Shown one piece after another: positions 1 through 8,383 of a stretch of DNA of 64,000 bases. The notes under the pieces are model-generated. The model did no database searches and was not told the DNA's origin. It saw only the letters and a list, made by a program, of their open reading frames with translations. Each line of letters opens with the position of its first letter. Position 1 is the first letter of the stretch. The stretch is from contig NZ_JAMOAO010000001.1 of NCBI RefSeq assembly GCF_030555055.1, positions 5,704,001-5,768,000 of the forward strand, read 5' to 3'. The stretch is from Nocardiopsis sp. YSL2 (GTDB lineage Bacteria > Actinomycetota > Actinomycetes > Streptosporangiales > Streptosporangiaceae). Position numbers and translations under genes: made by a program.

Positions 1-395
1 CGCCGCCTCCATCAGCCAGGGGCGGCTCTCCTCGGCGGCGGGCCAGGCGGCCGAGGGCGTCCGCTCACCGGCAAGCACCGAGGCCGGTCGACGGGGCCCG
101 GTCATCCGGCCAGGGCACCCGGCTCGGTGCCATGCGCGGGCGGTGCCGGCGCGGAACGCCTCGCACGCCCCGGCGGACGCGGACACCGGGTGACCGGGGG
201 CGAGCCGGTGGACGGTGCCCGTCGTCGAGCCTCCCGGAGCGCGGATGGCCACCGCGCCTCGCTCCCTGCGTTACGGGGGGCGTTCGCCCGGGACGGCGCG
301 ACCGCAGATGGTCCCCCTCGGCGATGCGCGGGGGCAGGCCGACGAGGCCGTCGAGGGCCTGCGGCTCGATGCCGAGGGTCAACCCGCACCGGGTG
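1..395. other. Left-edge stretch with no supported gene
   Basis: I see no convincing gene here. On the minus strand a GTG at 78 opens a frame that runs off the left edge and could be the start of a gene continuing outside the window, but only 26 codons are visible and they match nothing I recognise. The rest is GC-rich sequence downstream of the ArsR gene, and the open frames in it look like compositional shadows. Confidence 0.3.
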
Positions 396-770
396 TCAGC
401 GGCAAGCGGCCGAGGAGCCGGCGCCGGGGGCGAGGTGGACGCCGCCGCCCACGTCCTCGGCGCCGGCCGCCCCCAACAGGGCCCCGACCAGTCCGGGGAA
501 GCGCTCATCCAGGTCCTGGCGGCGCAGCGTGACGAAGCAGCGGGTGCCCTCCTGGCGGGTGCGGGTCACCCCCGCATCGCGCAGGACCCGCAGGTGGTGG
601 CTGAGCGTCGACTTGGCCACCGGCGCCCGCAACTCCCCCCAGCCGCGTTCGGCGCCGTCGGCGAGCACCCGAACGAGCCCGATGCGCAACGGGTCGCTGA
701 GCGCCGCCATCACGTCGGGCAACGACAGTTCCTCGGTCACCGGGTGGTGTGCGCGTCTCATACTCCCCAT
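396..770 (-). CDS. ArsR-family winged-helix transcriptional regulator
   Basis: A small DNA-binding repressor of 124 aa, the usual ArsR size. An opening helix (LPDVMAALSDPLRIGLVRVL) leads into the recognition helix KSTLSHHLRVLRDAGVT, typical of ArsR winged helices. The wing follows (TRQEGTRCFVTLR). No cysteine metal-binding motif such as CVC is visible, so a metal sensor is unlikely. The C-terminal 30 residues are low-complexity Gly/Ala. The gene is divergent from a short-chain dehydrogenase, and the 47-bp gap holds an inverted repeat that is the likely shared operator. The start is uncertain: the ATG at 770 has no Shine-Dalgarno and the transcript may be leaderless; a second ATG lies at 761. 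Family assignment is firm; the effector is unknown. Confidence 0.85.
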   Translation of the reverse strand: MGSMRRAHHPVTEELSLPDVMAALSDPLRIGLVRVLADGAERGWGELRAPVAKSTLSHHLRVLRDAGVTRTRQEGTRCFVTLRRQDLDERFPGLVGALLGAAGAEDVGGGVHLAPGAGSSAACR

Positions 771-776
771 GCTAGC

Positions 777-798
777 TTGTTCGATATTCGACGAACAA
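777..798. promoter_or_regulatory. Probable ArsR operator
   Basis: TTGTTCG and CGAACAA form a perfect 7-bp inverted repeat separated by 8 bases. It lies in the short divergent gap between the ArsR gene and the SDR gene, where a repressor would block both promoters. Further CGAAC-type half-sites follow at once. Assignment to this ArsR protein is inferred from position. Confidence 0.55.
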
Positions 799-817
799 CG
801 AACAAAGGAGTCGAGAG

Positions 818-1591
818 TTGAGCGAGCCGCAGCAGCACCAGCACACCGACCTCACCGGCCGGGTCGCCATCGTCACCGGGGCCGGGTCGGGCATCGGCCG
901 CGCCACCGCGATCGCCCTGGCCCGCGCCGGAGCCCGCGTCCTGGGGGTGGGCCGGCGCCACGAGGCGCTCCAGGCCACCGCCGCCCACCACCCCGGCATC
1001 GCCGCCCACCCCGCCGACCTCCGCGCCCCCGACGCCCCCGCCCAGGTGGCCCAGGCCGCGACGCAACGGTGGGGCCGCATCGACGTGCTCGTCAACAACG
1101 CCGGCGCCACCGCGATGATGCCGCTGGCCGACACCGACGCGGACCGCGTCGCCGCGCTGTTCGCGCTCAACGTCACCGCCCCCAGCCTCCTGGCCGCCGC
1201 GGCCCTGCCGTACCTGCGCGACCAGAGGGGGACGATCGTCAACGTCTCCAGCACCTATGGCCACCGGCCGATGCCCGGCGCCGCCCACTACGCGGCCTCC
1301 AAGGCAGCCATCGAGCAGTTGACGCGCTGCTGGGCGCTGGAGCTGGCCCCCGATGGGGTGCGGGTCAACGCCCTGGCGCCGGGCCCCACCGAGAGCGAGG
1401 CACTCTCGGCGGCCGGGCTCACCGAGGCCGACGCGGCCCGGGTCAAGGAGAGCGAGGCCGCGCAGATCCCGCTGGGCCGCCGCGGTGAACCCGACGAGGT
1501 CGCCCAGTGGGTGCTGCGGCTCGCCGACCCGGGCACGACCTGGCTCACCGGGCAGGTCCTCACCATCGACGGCGGCCTCGAACTCACCTGA
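818..1591 (+). CDS. Short-chain dehydrogenase/reductase (SDR)
   Basis: A classical NAD(P)-dependent SDR oxidoreductase of 257 aa. The cofactor motif TGAGSGIG lies at residues 20-27 and NNAG at 93-96. The catalytic set is Ser144/145, Tyr158 and Lys162 (YAASK), and the C-terminus has the usual IDGG motif. Arg residues after the second beta strand (GRRHE) suggest NADPH preference, but this is weak. The start is a TTG at 818, chosen because a clear AAAGGAG lies 7 bases upstream. It is divergent from an ArsR gene and probably repressed by it. The substrate cannot be told; glucose/ribitol-type and 3-oxoacyl reductases share this layout. Confidence 0.88.
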   Translation: MSEPQQHQHTDLTGRVAIVTGAGSGIGRATAIALARAGARVLGVGRRHEALQATAAHHPGIAAHPADLRAPDAPAQVAQAATQRWGRIDVLVNNAGATAMMPLADTDADRVAALFALNVTAPSLLAAAALPYLRDQRGTIVNVSSTYGHRPMPGAAHYAASKAAIEQLTRCWALELAPDGVRVNALAPGPTESEALSAAGLTEADAARVKESEAAQIPLGRRGEPDEVAQWVLRLADPGTTWLTGQVLTIDGGLELT

Positions 1592-2028
1592 TTCCGGGCC
1601 GCGCCCGGGAAACCGGGACCGGGGGGAGAGCGGGTCCCGCCCCGCCGAGACCTGGTGCGGGTCCACCGCTGACATCGAGCCGCCGGCCTCGGTGAAGTCG
1701 GGGTGGAGCGGCGCGGCGGCCAGGCTCGGCGAGGCGCGGACGCCCGGGGTCGAGCAGGCGCGGTTCCGCGGTGACCGCCTGCTCGACGCCTCGCCCCCGC
1801 CCATGCGCAGCGTTCTCTTCGACGGCGGGATCCCCTGTCCTGTCGGCGATCCTGCGTCTGGGCGACAGCTCCTGGGCCACCCGGGCTCGCGTTTGGGCAG
1901 GTCAGGGGTTTGTGTTCGCGACGATTCGAGCTATGATTCGTACATAAGTTCGATTTCGGCACTTCTTCCCCGTGGGTCACATCAGCACCCGTGCCGAACC
2001 CGGTGCACCACCCCAGGGGAGGAACCAC
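1592..2028. other. Intergenic region upstream of dnaE2-like gene
   Basis: There is no convincing gene in these 437 bp. Open frames exist on the minus strand (for example 1584-1880) but their composition matches noise in GC-rich DNA and they match no family I know. The last 90 bp are noticeably AT-richer and carry the SOS box and presumably the promoter of the polymerase gene. Confidence 0.4.
1938..1953 (+). promoter_or_regulatory. LexA (SOS) box
   Basis: TCGTACATAAGTTCGA matches the actinobacterial and Bacillus-type LexA consensus TCGAAC-N4-GTTCGA at 11 of 12 defined positions. It lies 75 bp before the ATG of the polymerase gene, in the promoter region, so damage-inducible expression is the natural reading. 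Confidence 0.75.
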
Positions 2029-5000
2029 ATGCCGCAGGCCCACGGGCACGCGGACTTCGCGCACCTGAACGTCGTCTCCTCGGCCTCGGCCCGCTACGGC
2101 ACCACCCCGCCCGAGCGACTCGTCGAGCGCGCCGCGGAACTCGACATGGGCCTGCTCGCCCTCACCGACCGCGACGGCGTCTACGGCATGGTCAAACACG
2201 TACGCGCCTGCCAGAAGGCGGGGCTGCGCCCCGTCCTGGGCTGCAATCTGGCCGTGGCCGCCCCCGACGGAGGCCGCGTCACCCTCCTGGCCCGCGGCCG
2301 ACGCGGCTGGGCCTCCCTGTGCCGCCTGGTCACCCAGGCCCACGACACCACGGCCGACACCCCCGCCCTGTCCCTGCACTCCCTGGCCCAGCACGCCGAC
2401 GGCCTCGTCGTCCTGCTCGGCCCCGAGTCCGACGTCGGCACCGCCCTGACCCAGGACCGCCCCGGCCTCGCCCAGCGCCTCCTGGACCGCTGGCACGCCA
2501 CCGCCGAGACGGTGATCGAACTCGTCGACCACTACACCCCCGGCCACCGGCACACCGCCCAGGCCCTCCTCGACCTGGCCGCCCGGACCCGCACCCTGGC
2601 CGTGCTCACCAACGCCGTCCGCTACCCCCGCCCCACCGACGCCGAGGTCGCCCACGTCCTGGACGAGGCCCGCCGCTGGCTGCCCGGCGGCACCCGCCCC
2701 GGGCCCGCCACCGCCCAGGCCCACCTCAAGAGCGGCGCACAGATGCTGGAGGTCGCCCGTCGCCTGTGCGGAGACGACACCGCGGCCCGCCGCCTGATCG
2801 CCCACACCAACGCCCTGGCCGCCTCCTGCGCCATGGACCCCGACGCCGACCTGGGCATGGACCGCGCCCACATGCCCGACGTCCACGACCCCCGCGACCG
2901 CCTGTGGCGCGACTGCGAGGACGGCCTGCACCGGCTCGGCCTGCACCGCGACCCCGACGCCGTGCACCGCCTGGCCGGTGAACTGGAGGTCATCGAGAAC
3001 AAGGGCCTGTCGGCCTACTTCCTCACCGTCGCCGACGCCGCCGCGCGCATCCGCGACAAGGGCATCCGGTGCTCCATCCGCGGATCGGGCACCGGCAGCC
3101 TGGTCAACCACCTGCTGGGCATCTCCGCGATCAACCCCCTGGACCACGGGCTGCTCATGGAGCGCTTCCTCAGCCACAGCCGCAGCGGCCTGCCCGACAT
3201 CGACCTGGACGTGGAGTCCGCCCGCCGACTGGAGGCCTACGACGCGGTCTTCGCCGCCTACCCCGACACCGCCTGCGTGTCCATGATGGAGACCTATCGC
3301 GCCCGCAGCGCCATCCGCGACGTCGGCGCCGCGATGGGGATCCCCCCGCACGAGATCGACACCCTGGCCAAGGCCTTCCCCCACGTGCGCGCCCGCCGCA
3401 TCCGCTCCGCCGCCCAGGACCTGCCCGAACTGCGCGGTTTCCAGGGCACCGGCCTGGGCTCGGCCGCCGCCCAGACCCTCTTCCGGCTCGCGGAGAGCCT
3501 GGACGGCCTGCCCCGCCACATCGCCATGCACCCCTGCGGCCTGGTCGTCTCCGGCTCCACGCTGCGCGAGCGCACACCCCTGGAACCCAGCCGCGCCGGC
3601 TACCCCATGGTCCAGTTCGACAAGGAGGACGTGGAGGAGATGGGGCTGATCAAACTCGACGTCATCGGTGTGCGCATGCAGTCGGCCATGTCCCACGCCC
3701 GCGACGAGGTCGCGCGCACCACCGGCGAACACCTGGACCTGGACGCCCTGCCCCAGGACGAGTCCACGTACCGGATGATCTCCTCCTCGGCCACCCTGGG
3801 CTGCTTCCAGATCGAGTCGCCCGGCCAGCGCGAACTCGTCAGCCGCCTGCGCCCCACCGACATGGACGACCTGATCTGCGACATCTCCCTGTTCCGGCCG
3901 GGCCCCGTCGGCAGCGACATGATCACCCCCTACCTGGCCGCCCGCGACGGCCTGAGCCCACCGATCCACCCCTCCCCCGTCCTGGCCGACCTGCTCGCCC
4001 CGACCGGCGGGGTCGTGATCTTCCACGAGCAGGTCATCGGGACCCTGCACGCCATGACCGGCTGCGGCCTCGACCAGGCCGAGTCGATGCGCCGACGGCT
4101 CGGCACGGAGGAGGGCCGAGCCCAGGTACAGCAGACCTTCACCACCATGGCCGACGAGTGCGGGCACGACCCGCGGATCGTCGAGCGGGTCTGGGAGATC
4201 CTGTCCTCCTTCGGCTCCTTCGGCTTCTGCAAGGCCCACGCCGCCGCGTTCGCCCTGCCCACCTACCAGTCGGCCTGGCTCAAACGCCACCACCCCGCCG
4301 CCTTCTACGCCGGTGTCCTCACCCACGACCCCGGCATGTACCCGCGCCGCGCCATCATCGACGACGCCCGCCGCTTCGGCGTCCCCGTGCTGGGCGTGGA
4401 CATCGACCGCTCCGAGGACCGGTGGCGGGTGGAGGACGCGGACGGCGTCTGGGGTGTGCGCGCCTCCCTGGCCGACGTCCGGGGCATCACCGCGGCCGAG
4501 ATCGACCGGGTCCTGGCCGAACGCCCCTTCCACTCGCTGCCCGACGCCGCCAACCGGGCCCGCCTGTCCCGCGACGTACTGGAGAACCTGGTCAGGGTGG
4601 GCGCCTTCGACGCGCTGTACCGGATCGGCTCCGACCCGGCCGCACCCCACCGGCGCGACCTCCTCCTCCAGGTCAGCGCCCTGGAACGAGCCGGCCGCAC
4701 CAGGACCGACAGCGGCCAGATCCCCCTGCCGATGACGGGGGCCGCCCCCGTGCAGGGGGCGCTGCCGGAGATGAGCGACGACGAACGCGTGCGCGCCGAG
4801 TTGGAGGTGCTGGGCTACGAGGTGGACCGGCACCTGCTGAACGGCCACGCCGAACTGCTGGCCGCCCTGGCCGCCGGGCACCGCCTGGTCCCCGCCCGCG
4901 ACCTGCACCTGGTCCCCAACGGGCAGGAGGTGCTGGTGGCGGGAGTGAAGGTGGCCACCCAGACCCCGGCGGTGCGGTCGGGACAGCGGATCATCTTCAC

Positions 5001-5379
5001 CACCCTGGACGACGCGACCGGGCTGGTGGACCTGACCTTCTTCGAGTCCGTGCAGGACCGGTGCGCGGCCACCGTGTTCGGGTCCTGGCTGCTGGCCGTG
5101 CGCGGCAGGGTGCGCCGGTCCGGTTCGGGGATGGCCACCGTGACCGCCACCCACGCCTACGACCTGGGCGAGCTCACCGCGGCGTGGGAGGAGTCCGGAT
5201 CCGCGGGGCTGGCCGACGCGCTACGCCCCCAGGGGCCGGTCCGGGCCTCCCGGGGCGTCGGCGGGCGCAGGATCCGCTACTCCAGCGGGTTCCGTGTCTC
5301 CCCCTACGCCGACCTGCCCTCGGTCACCGCGGCCCCGCGCGGACTGTGGCACGCCAGCCCCGGCAGCTCCGGCCCGTGA
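2029..5379 (+). CDS. dnaE2: Error-prone DNA polymerase III alpha subunit, DnaE2-like
   Basis: A C-family DNA polymerase of 1116 aa. The polymerase aspartates are present: PDIDLD at 389-394 (Asp390, Asp392) and LIKLDVIG with Asp544. The FQIES motif is of the DnaE2/ImuC kind rather than the replicative DnaE1 kind. The N-terminal PHP domain is degenerate: the HxH motif reads HLNV and the usual TDHG reads TDRD, so its metal site, and any proofreading or nuclease role, is probably lost. C-terminal helix-hairpin-helix and OB-type regions follow. The ATG at 2029 has GGGGAGG 5 bases upstream; an earlier in-frame ATG at 1972 has no such site. A LexA box upstream fits translesion mutagenesis. The usual partners imuA' and imuB are not in this window. 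It could also be an accessory alpha subunit, but the SOS box favours DnaE2. Confidence 0.85.
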   Translation: MPQAHGHADFAHLNVVSSASARYGTTPPERLVERAAELDMGLLALTDRDGVYGMVKHVRACQKAGLRPVLGCNLAVAAPDGGRVTLLARGRRGWASLCRLVTQAHDTTADTPALSLHSLAQHADGLVVLLGPESDVGTALTQDRPGLAQRLLDRWHATAETVIELVDHYTPGHRHTAQALLDLAARTRTLAVLTNAVRYPRPTDAEVAHVLDEARRWLPGGTRPGPATAQAHLKSGAQMLEVARRLCGDDTAARRLIAHTNALAASCAMDPDADLGMDRAHMPDVHDPRDRLWRDCEDGLHRLGLHRDPDAVHRLAGELEVIENKGLSAYFLTVADAAARIRDKGIRCSIRGSGTGSLVNHLLGISAINPLDHGLLMERFLSHSRSGLPDIDLDVESARRLEAYDAVFAAYPDTACVSMMETYRARSAIRDVGAAMGIPPHEIDTLAKAFPHVRARRIRSAAQDLPELRGFQGTGLGSAAAQTLFRLAESLDGLPRHIAMHPCGLVVSGSTLRERTPLEPSRAGYPMVQFDKEDVEEMGLIKLDVIGVRMQSAMSHARDEVARTTGEHLDLDALPQDESTYRMISSSATLGCFQIESPGQRELVSRLRPTDMDDLICDISLFRPGPVGSDMITPYLAARDGLSPPIHPSPVLADLLAPTGGVVIFHEQVIGTLHAMTGCGLDQAESMRRRLGTEEGRAQVQQTFTTMADECGHDPRIVERVWEILSSFGSFGFCKAHAAAFALPTYQSAWLKRHHPAAFYAGVLTHDPGMYPRRAIIDDARRFGVPVLGVDIDRSEDRWRVEDADGVWGVRASLADVRGITAAEIDRVLAERPFHSLPDAANRARLSRDVLENLVRVGAFDALYRIGSDPAAPHRRDLLLQVSALERAGRTRTDSGQIPLPMTGAAPVQGALPEMSDDERVRAELEVLGYEVDRHLLNGHAELLAALAAGHRLVPARDLHLVPNGQEVLVAGVKVATQTPAVRSGQRIIFTTLDDATGLVDLTFFESVQDRCAATVFGSWLLAVRGRVRRSGSGMATVTATHAYDLGELTAAWEESGSAGLADALRPQGPVRASRGVGGRRIRYSSGFRVSPYADLPSVTAAPRGLWHASPGSSGP

Positions 5380-5524
5380 CACCGCGAGTCCGTGATGGGA
5401 CACCGTGCACCCGACGGGCGCGGAGGGTGCACCGATTGTTAACACCGGCGCCCTTCCGAGCCCCAGCGCGTCTCACTACTGTGAAACGCTCGCGCATCAC
5501 CGAACCCCCGGAGGTAGAACCACC

Positions 5525-7324
5525 ATGGCCGCGGACTCCCCCATCTCCCGACGCGGTGCGATCGGCGGGCTCAGCGCCGCCGGCGCGCTGGCCCTGGCCG
5601 GGTGGCCCGGCACCGCCGCCGCGTCCTCCGCCCGCGACGCCCTCATCACCGTCATGGGCACGTCCGACCTCCACGGCTACTGCCTGAACTGGGACTACTT
5701 CAAGAACGCCGAGTACGAGAACAACGACGGCGACCACATCGGCATCGCCAAGGCCGCCAGCCTGATCAAGCAGGTGCGGGCCGAACGCGGGACGGACAAC
5801 ACCCTGTTGTTCGACTCCGGCGACACCATCCAGGGGTCCTCCCTGGCCACGTACTACAACACCGTGGAGCCCTTCACCGAGACCGGTGAGACCCACCCGA
5901 TGGCGCGGGCGATGAACGCCGTCGGCTACGACGCCGTGGCCCTGGGCAACCACGAGTTCAACTACGGCCTCGCGCACCTGGACGCGTGGATCGAGCAGAT
6001 GGATGCCCCCGTCCTGGGCGCCAACGCCGTCCACCACGGCACCGACGACCCCGCCTACAAGCCCTACGTCCTCAAGCGCATGCGGGTGACCTGCACGAAC
6101 AAGCCCGGCAGGCAGCCGCTGGTGGTCGGCGTGCTGGGCTTGACCAACCCCGGATCCATCATCTGGGACCGCCGGCACGTCGAGGGCGAGCTGGAGTTCC
6201 GCGACCTGGTGGAGACCGCCGCCCACTGGGTGCCGATCATGCGCGCCGAGGGCGCCGACATCGTCATCGTCAGCGCGCACTCCGGTGACAGCGGCACCTC
6301 CTCCTACGGCGACGGACTGCCGGTGGAGAACGCCTCGGCCATGGTCGCCGAGGAGGTCCCCGGCATCGACGCGATCCTCTTCGGGCACGCCCACCGGGAC
6401 GTGCCGGAGCGGTTCGTGACCAACCGCGTCACAGGCGAGGACGTCCTGATGTCGATGCCCTCCTACTGGGGACGGCGTCTGTCGGTCATGGACCTGGCGT
6501 TGCGCCGCGAGCGCGGCCGGTGGCGGGTGGTGTCCAAGAGCGCGGTCGCCCTCAACGCCAACACCGTCGAGGAGGACCCGGACGTCGTGGCGGCGGTCGA
6601 GGGCCAGCACGCCACCGCCGTGGACTACGTCAACCAGGTGATCGCGACCTCCACCGAGGAACTGAGCGCGGCGCGGGCCTGCTGGACGGACACCCCGATC
6701 GTGGACTACATCCAGCACGTGCAGATCGAGACGGTCCGCGCGGCGCTGGCGGGGACCCCGGAGGAGGACCTGCCGGTCATCTCCATCGCGGCGCCCTTCA
6801 GCCGCTCGGCGGTCTTCCCGGCCGGCGACGTCAGCATCCGCGACATGGCCGGTCTGTACATCTACGACAACACGCTCCTGGCCAGCGAGCTCACCGGTGC
6901 CCAGGTGCGCGCGTACCTGGAGTTCTCCGCACGGTACTTCGAACAGGTCGCCCCGGGGGCGGCGGTGGACCCCGAGCAGATCACCAACGCGGGCGGCACC
7001 CCGGACTACAACTTCGACCAGATCGCGGGGCTGGAGTACGAGATCGACATCTCCCGCCCCCCGGGGCAGCGGATCACCTCACTGACCCGGGACGGCGCGG
7101 AGGTGGCCGACGGCCAGCGCTTCGTGATGGCGGTGAACAACTACCGCCAGTCCGGTGGCGGCGGCTTCCCGCACATCGCGGACGCCCCGGTCGTGTACAA
7201 CGAGCAGATCGAGGTGCGCCAGGCCCTGATCGACCACGCCACCGAGACCGGCACGATCGACCCGGACGACTTCCACGTGCTCAACTGGCGCCTGGTCCGC
7301 GAGGGCGAGCCCGTCTTCGAGTGA
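5525..7324 (+). CDS. Tat-exported 5'-nucleotidase / 2',3'-cyclic phosphodiesterase family
   Basis: A secreted metallophosphoesterase of 599 aa with the two-domain layout of UshA/CpdB enzymes. The N-terminus carries a twin-arginine signal (SRRGAIGG at 8-15, hydrophobic segment, AAA cleavage region near 31-33). Metal ligands are seen in order: Asp48 and His50 (SDLH), Asp97/Asp100 (DSGD), GNHE at 141-144, a later SAHSG and GHAH. The C-terminal nucleotidase domain has the NNYRQSGGGGFP substrate loop. It should dephosphorylate nucleotides or cyclic nucleotides outside the cell for phosphate or nucleoside scavenging. The ATG at 5525 follows GGAGG with correct spacing, and an upstream in-frame start would bury the signal. 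Substrate range within the family cannot be told. I saw no clear PhoP box. Confidence 0.87.
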   Translation: MAADSPISRRGAIGGLSAAGALALAGWPGTAAASSARDALITVMGTSDLHGYCLNWDYFKNAEYENNDGDHIGIAKAASLIKQVRAERGTDNTLLFDSGDTIQGSSLATYYNTVEPFTETGETHPMARAMNAVGYDAVALGNHEFNYGLAHLDAWIEQMDAPVLGANAVHHGTDDPAYKPYVLKRMRVTCTNKPGRQPLVVGVLGLTNPGSIIWDRRHVEGELEFRDLVETAAHWVPIMRAEGADIVIVSAHSGDSGTSSYGDGLPVENASAMVAEEVPGIDAILFGHAHRDVPERFVTNRVTGEDVLMSMPSYWGRRLSVMDLALRRERGRWRVVSKSAVALNANTVEEDPDVVAAVEGQHATAVDYVNQVIATSTEELSAARACWTDTPIVDYIQHVQIETVRAALAGTPEEDLPVISIAAPFSRSAVFPAGDVSIRDMAGLYIYDNTLLASELTGAQVRAYLEFSARYFEQVAPGAAVDPEQITNAGGTPDYNFDQIAGLEYEIDISRPPGQRITSLTRDGAEVADGQRFVMAVNNYRQSGGGGFPHIADAPVVYNEQIEVRQALIDHATETGTIDPDDFHVLNWRLVREGEPVFE

Positions 7325-7376
7325 CCGCGCGGCGCCGGGTGCCGTGGCCGTCGTCCGCCGGGTGGAGACTGTGGGT

Positions 7377-7928
7377 ATGGAGTTCTTCTGCTACCACCGT
7401 GACCGGCCGGGTTCGATGGCCTTGCGCGAGAAGCTGCTGGAGGAGCACTGGTCCTACATGGACCGGTTCTCGGAGGGCATGATCGCCCGCGGCCCGACCT
7501 TCGCCGAGGACGGGGAGACGGCGTCCGGCAGCGTGCACATCGTCGACCTGCCGGACGTGGCCGCCGCCCGGGCGTTCGCACTGGACGAGCCCAACCACCT
7601 GGCGGGGGTGTACCGGGACGTGCTGCTGCGCCGGTGGCGCAACGTGCTGGGCCGCACCATGTGGGACTTCCCCGGCGGGCTGGAGGGCGGCAGCCGCTTC
7701 CTGGTGCTCGGCCTGGGCGCGGAGGGGCCGGTCGACCCCGCGCCGCCGCCCGGCCGGGAGGACCTGCTCGCCTACGGGCCGCTGCTGACCGACGACGGCA
7801 CGACGCGGCTGGGCACGGCGGCGCTGGTCCGGGCGTCCGACCCCGGAACGGCACGCGCCGTCCTGGACGGAGAGCGCCACGCGGACGTGGAGGTGCACGC
7901 CTGGGAGTGCGGCGGACGGCGCTCCTGA
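7377..7928 (+). CDS. YCII-related domain protein
   Basis: A protein of 183 aa whose first 95 residues are a YCII domain: EFFCYHRDRPGS at the start, a helix with EEHWSYMDRF, then ARGPTFAEDG and the SGSVHIVDLPD strand, ending in a YRDVLLRRWRN helix. YCII domains have a ferredoxin-like fold with a conserved His/Asp pair and are related to muconolactone isomerases, but most have no known reaction. The second half looks like a divergent repeat of the same fold (SRFLVLGLG to HADVEVHAWE). The ATG at 7377 follows GGTGGAG. The gene lies 52 bp after the exported phosphoesterase on the same strand and may be read through from it. Confidence 0.75.
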   Translation: MEFFCYHRDRPGSMALREKLLEEHWSYMDRFSEGMIARGPTFAEDGETASGSVHIVDLPDVAAARAFALDEPNHLAGVYRDVLLRRWRNVLGRTMWDFPGGLEGGSRFLVLGLGAEGPVDPAPPPGREDLLAYGPLLTDDGTTRLGTAALVRASDPGTARAVLDGERHADVEVHAWECGGRRS

Positions 7929-8383
7929 CCCGGCCCCGGCCCGCATCCTGCCCTGGTCCGGGGGCGGAGCCGGGCCGTGGAAACGGGGGCGGGGACGTGG
8001 AATACCCGGCTCCCCCGACCGGTTACACCCTTCGCAGGCCAGTGCGGTAGAAAGTGTCCCCCGGGCTCACACACCGCCTTCACGGAATACCGCGTCCGGC
8101 GCCCTCCGGGTGACCGGGCGGCAGGAACCGTGTTGTGCCCCAAGCCGAGAGGCGACCGCCGTACCGGTCTCGCACGTCGAAGGTCCCACCGAGCACATCG
8201 GTGGGACCTTCGCCATGTCCGGGGCGGGTCGGGACGCCCTTCCGCCCCGTCCGGGCCGCCACGGGCGCAAGACGCTCAGACCGAGGGCCGACGCAGGTGG
8301 TCCAGGGACCACTCCTCGATCGGGTAGGGGCGCTCCTCCGGTAGCAGCCGCGTCGCGCCCTCCAGGCCGCCCGTCCCGACCGC
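7929..8383. other. Intergenic stretch between convergent genes
   Basis: No gene is supported in these 455 bp. The open frames on both strands are Arg/Pro/Gly-rich and lack starts with ribosome sites. The stretch holds a strong hairpin at 8178-8212. It is long for a gap between convergent genes, so a small RNA ending at that hairpin is possible but unproven. Confidence 0.35.
8178..8212. terminator. 15-bp perfect hairpin, likely bidirectional terminator
   Basis: CGAAGGTCCCACCGA and its exact reverse complement are separated by a 5-base loop. There is no T-run, which is normal for high-GC actinobacterial terminators. It lies between the YCII gene and the convergent amidase gene and could serve either strand. 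Confidence 0.6.

Noticed and set aside
1288..5154. A 1288-codon open frame antisense to the DnaE2-like gene
   Set aside because: Its product is Gly/Val/Gln/His-rich without any family motif, and it mirrors codon bias of the real gene. Long antisense frames are expected at this GC content.
5380..5524. PhoP box before the exported phosphoesterase
   Set aside because: Only a short TGTTAACA palindrome (5437-5444) is visible; the direct repeats of GTTCACC-type are not.
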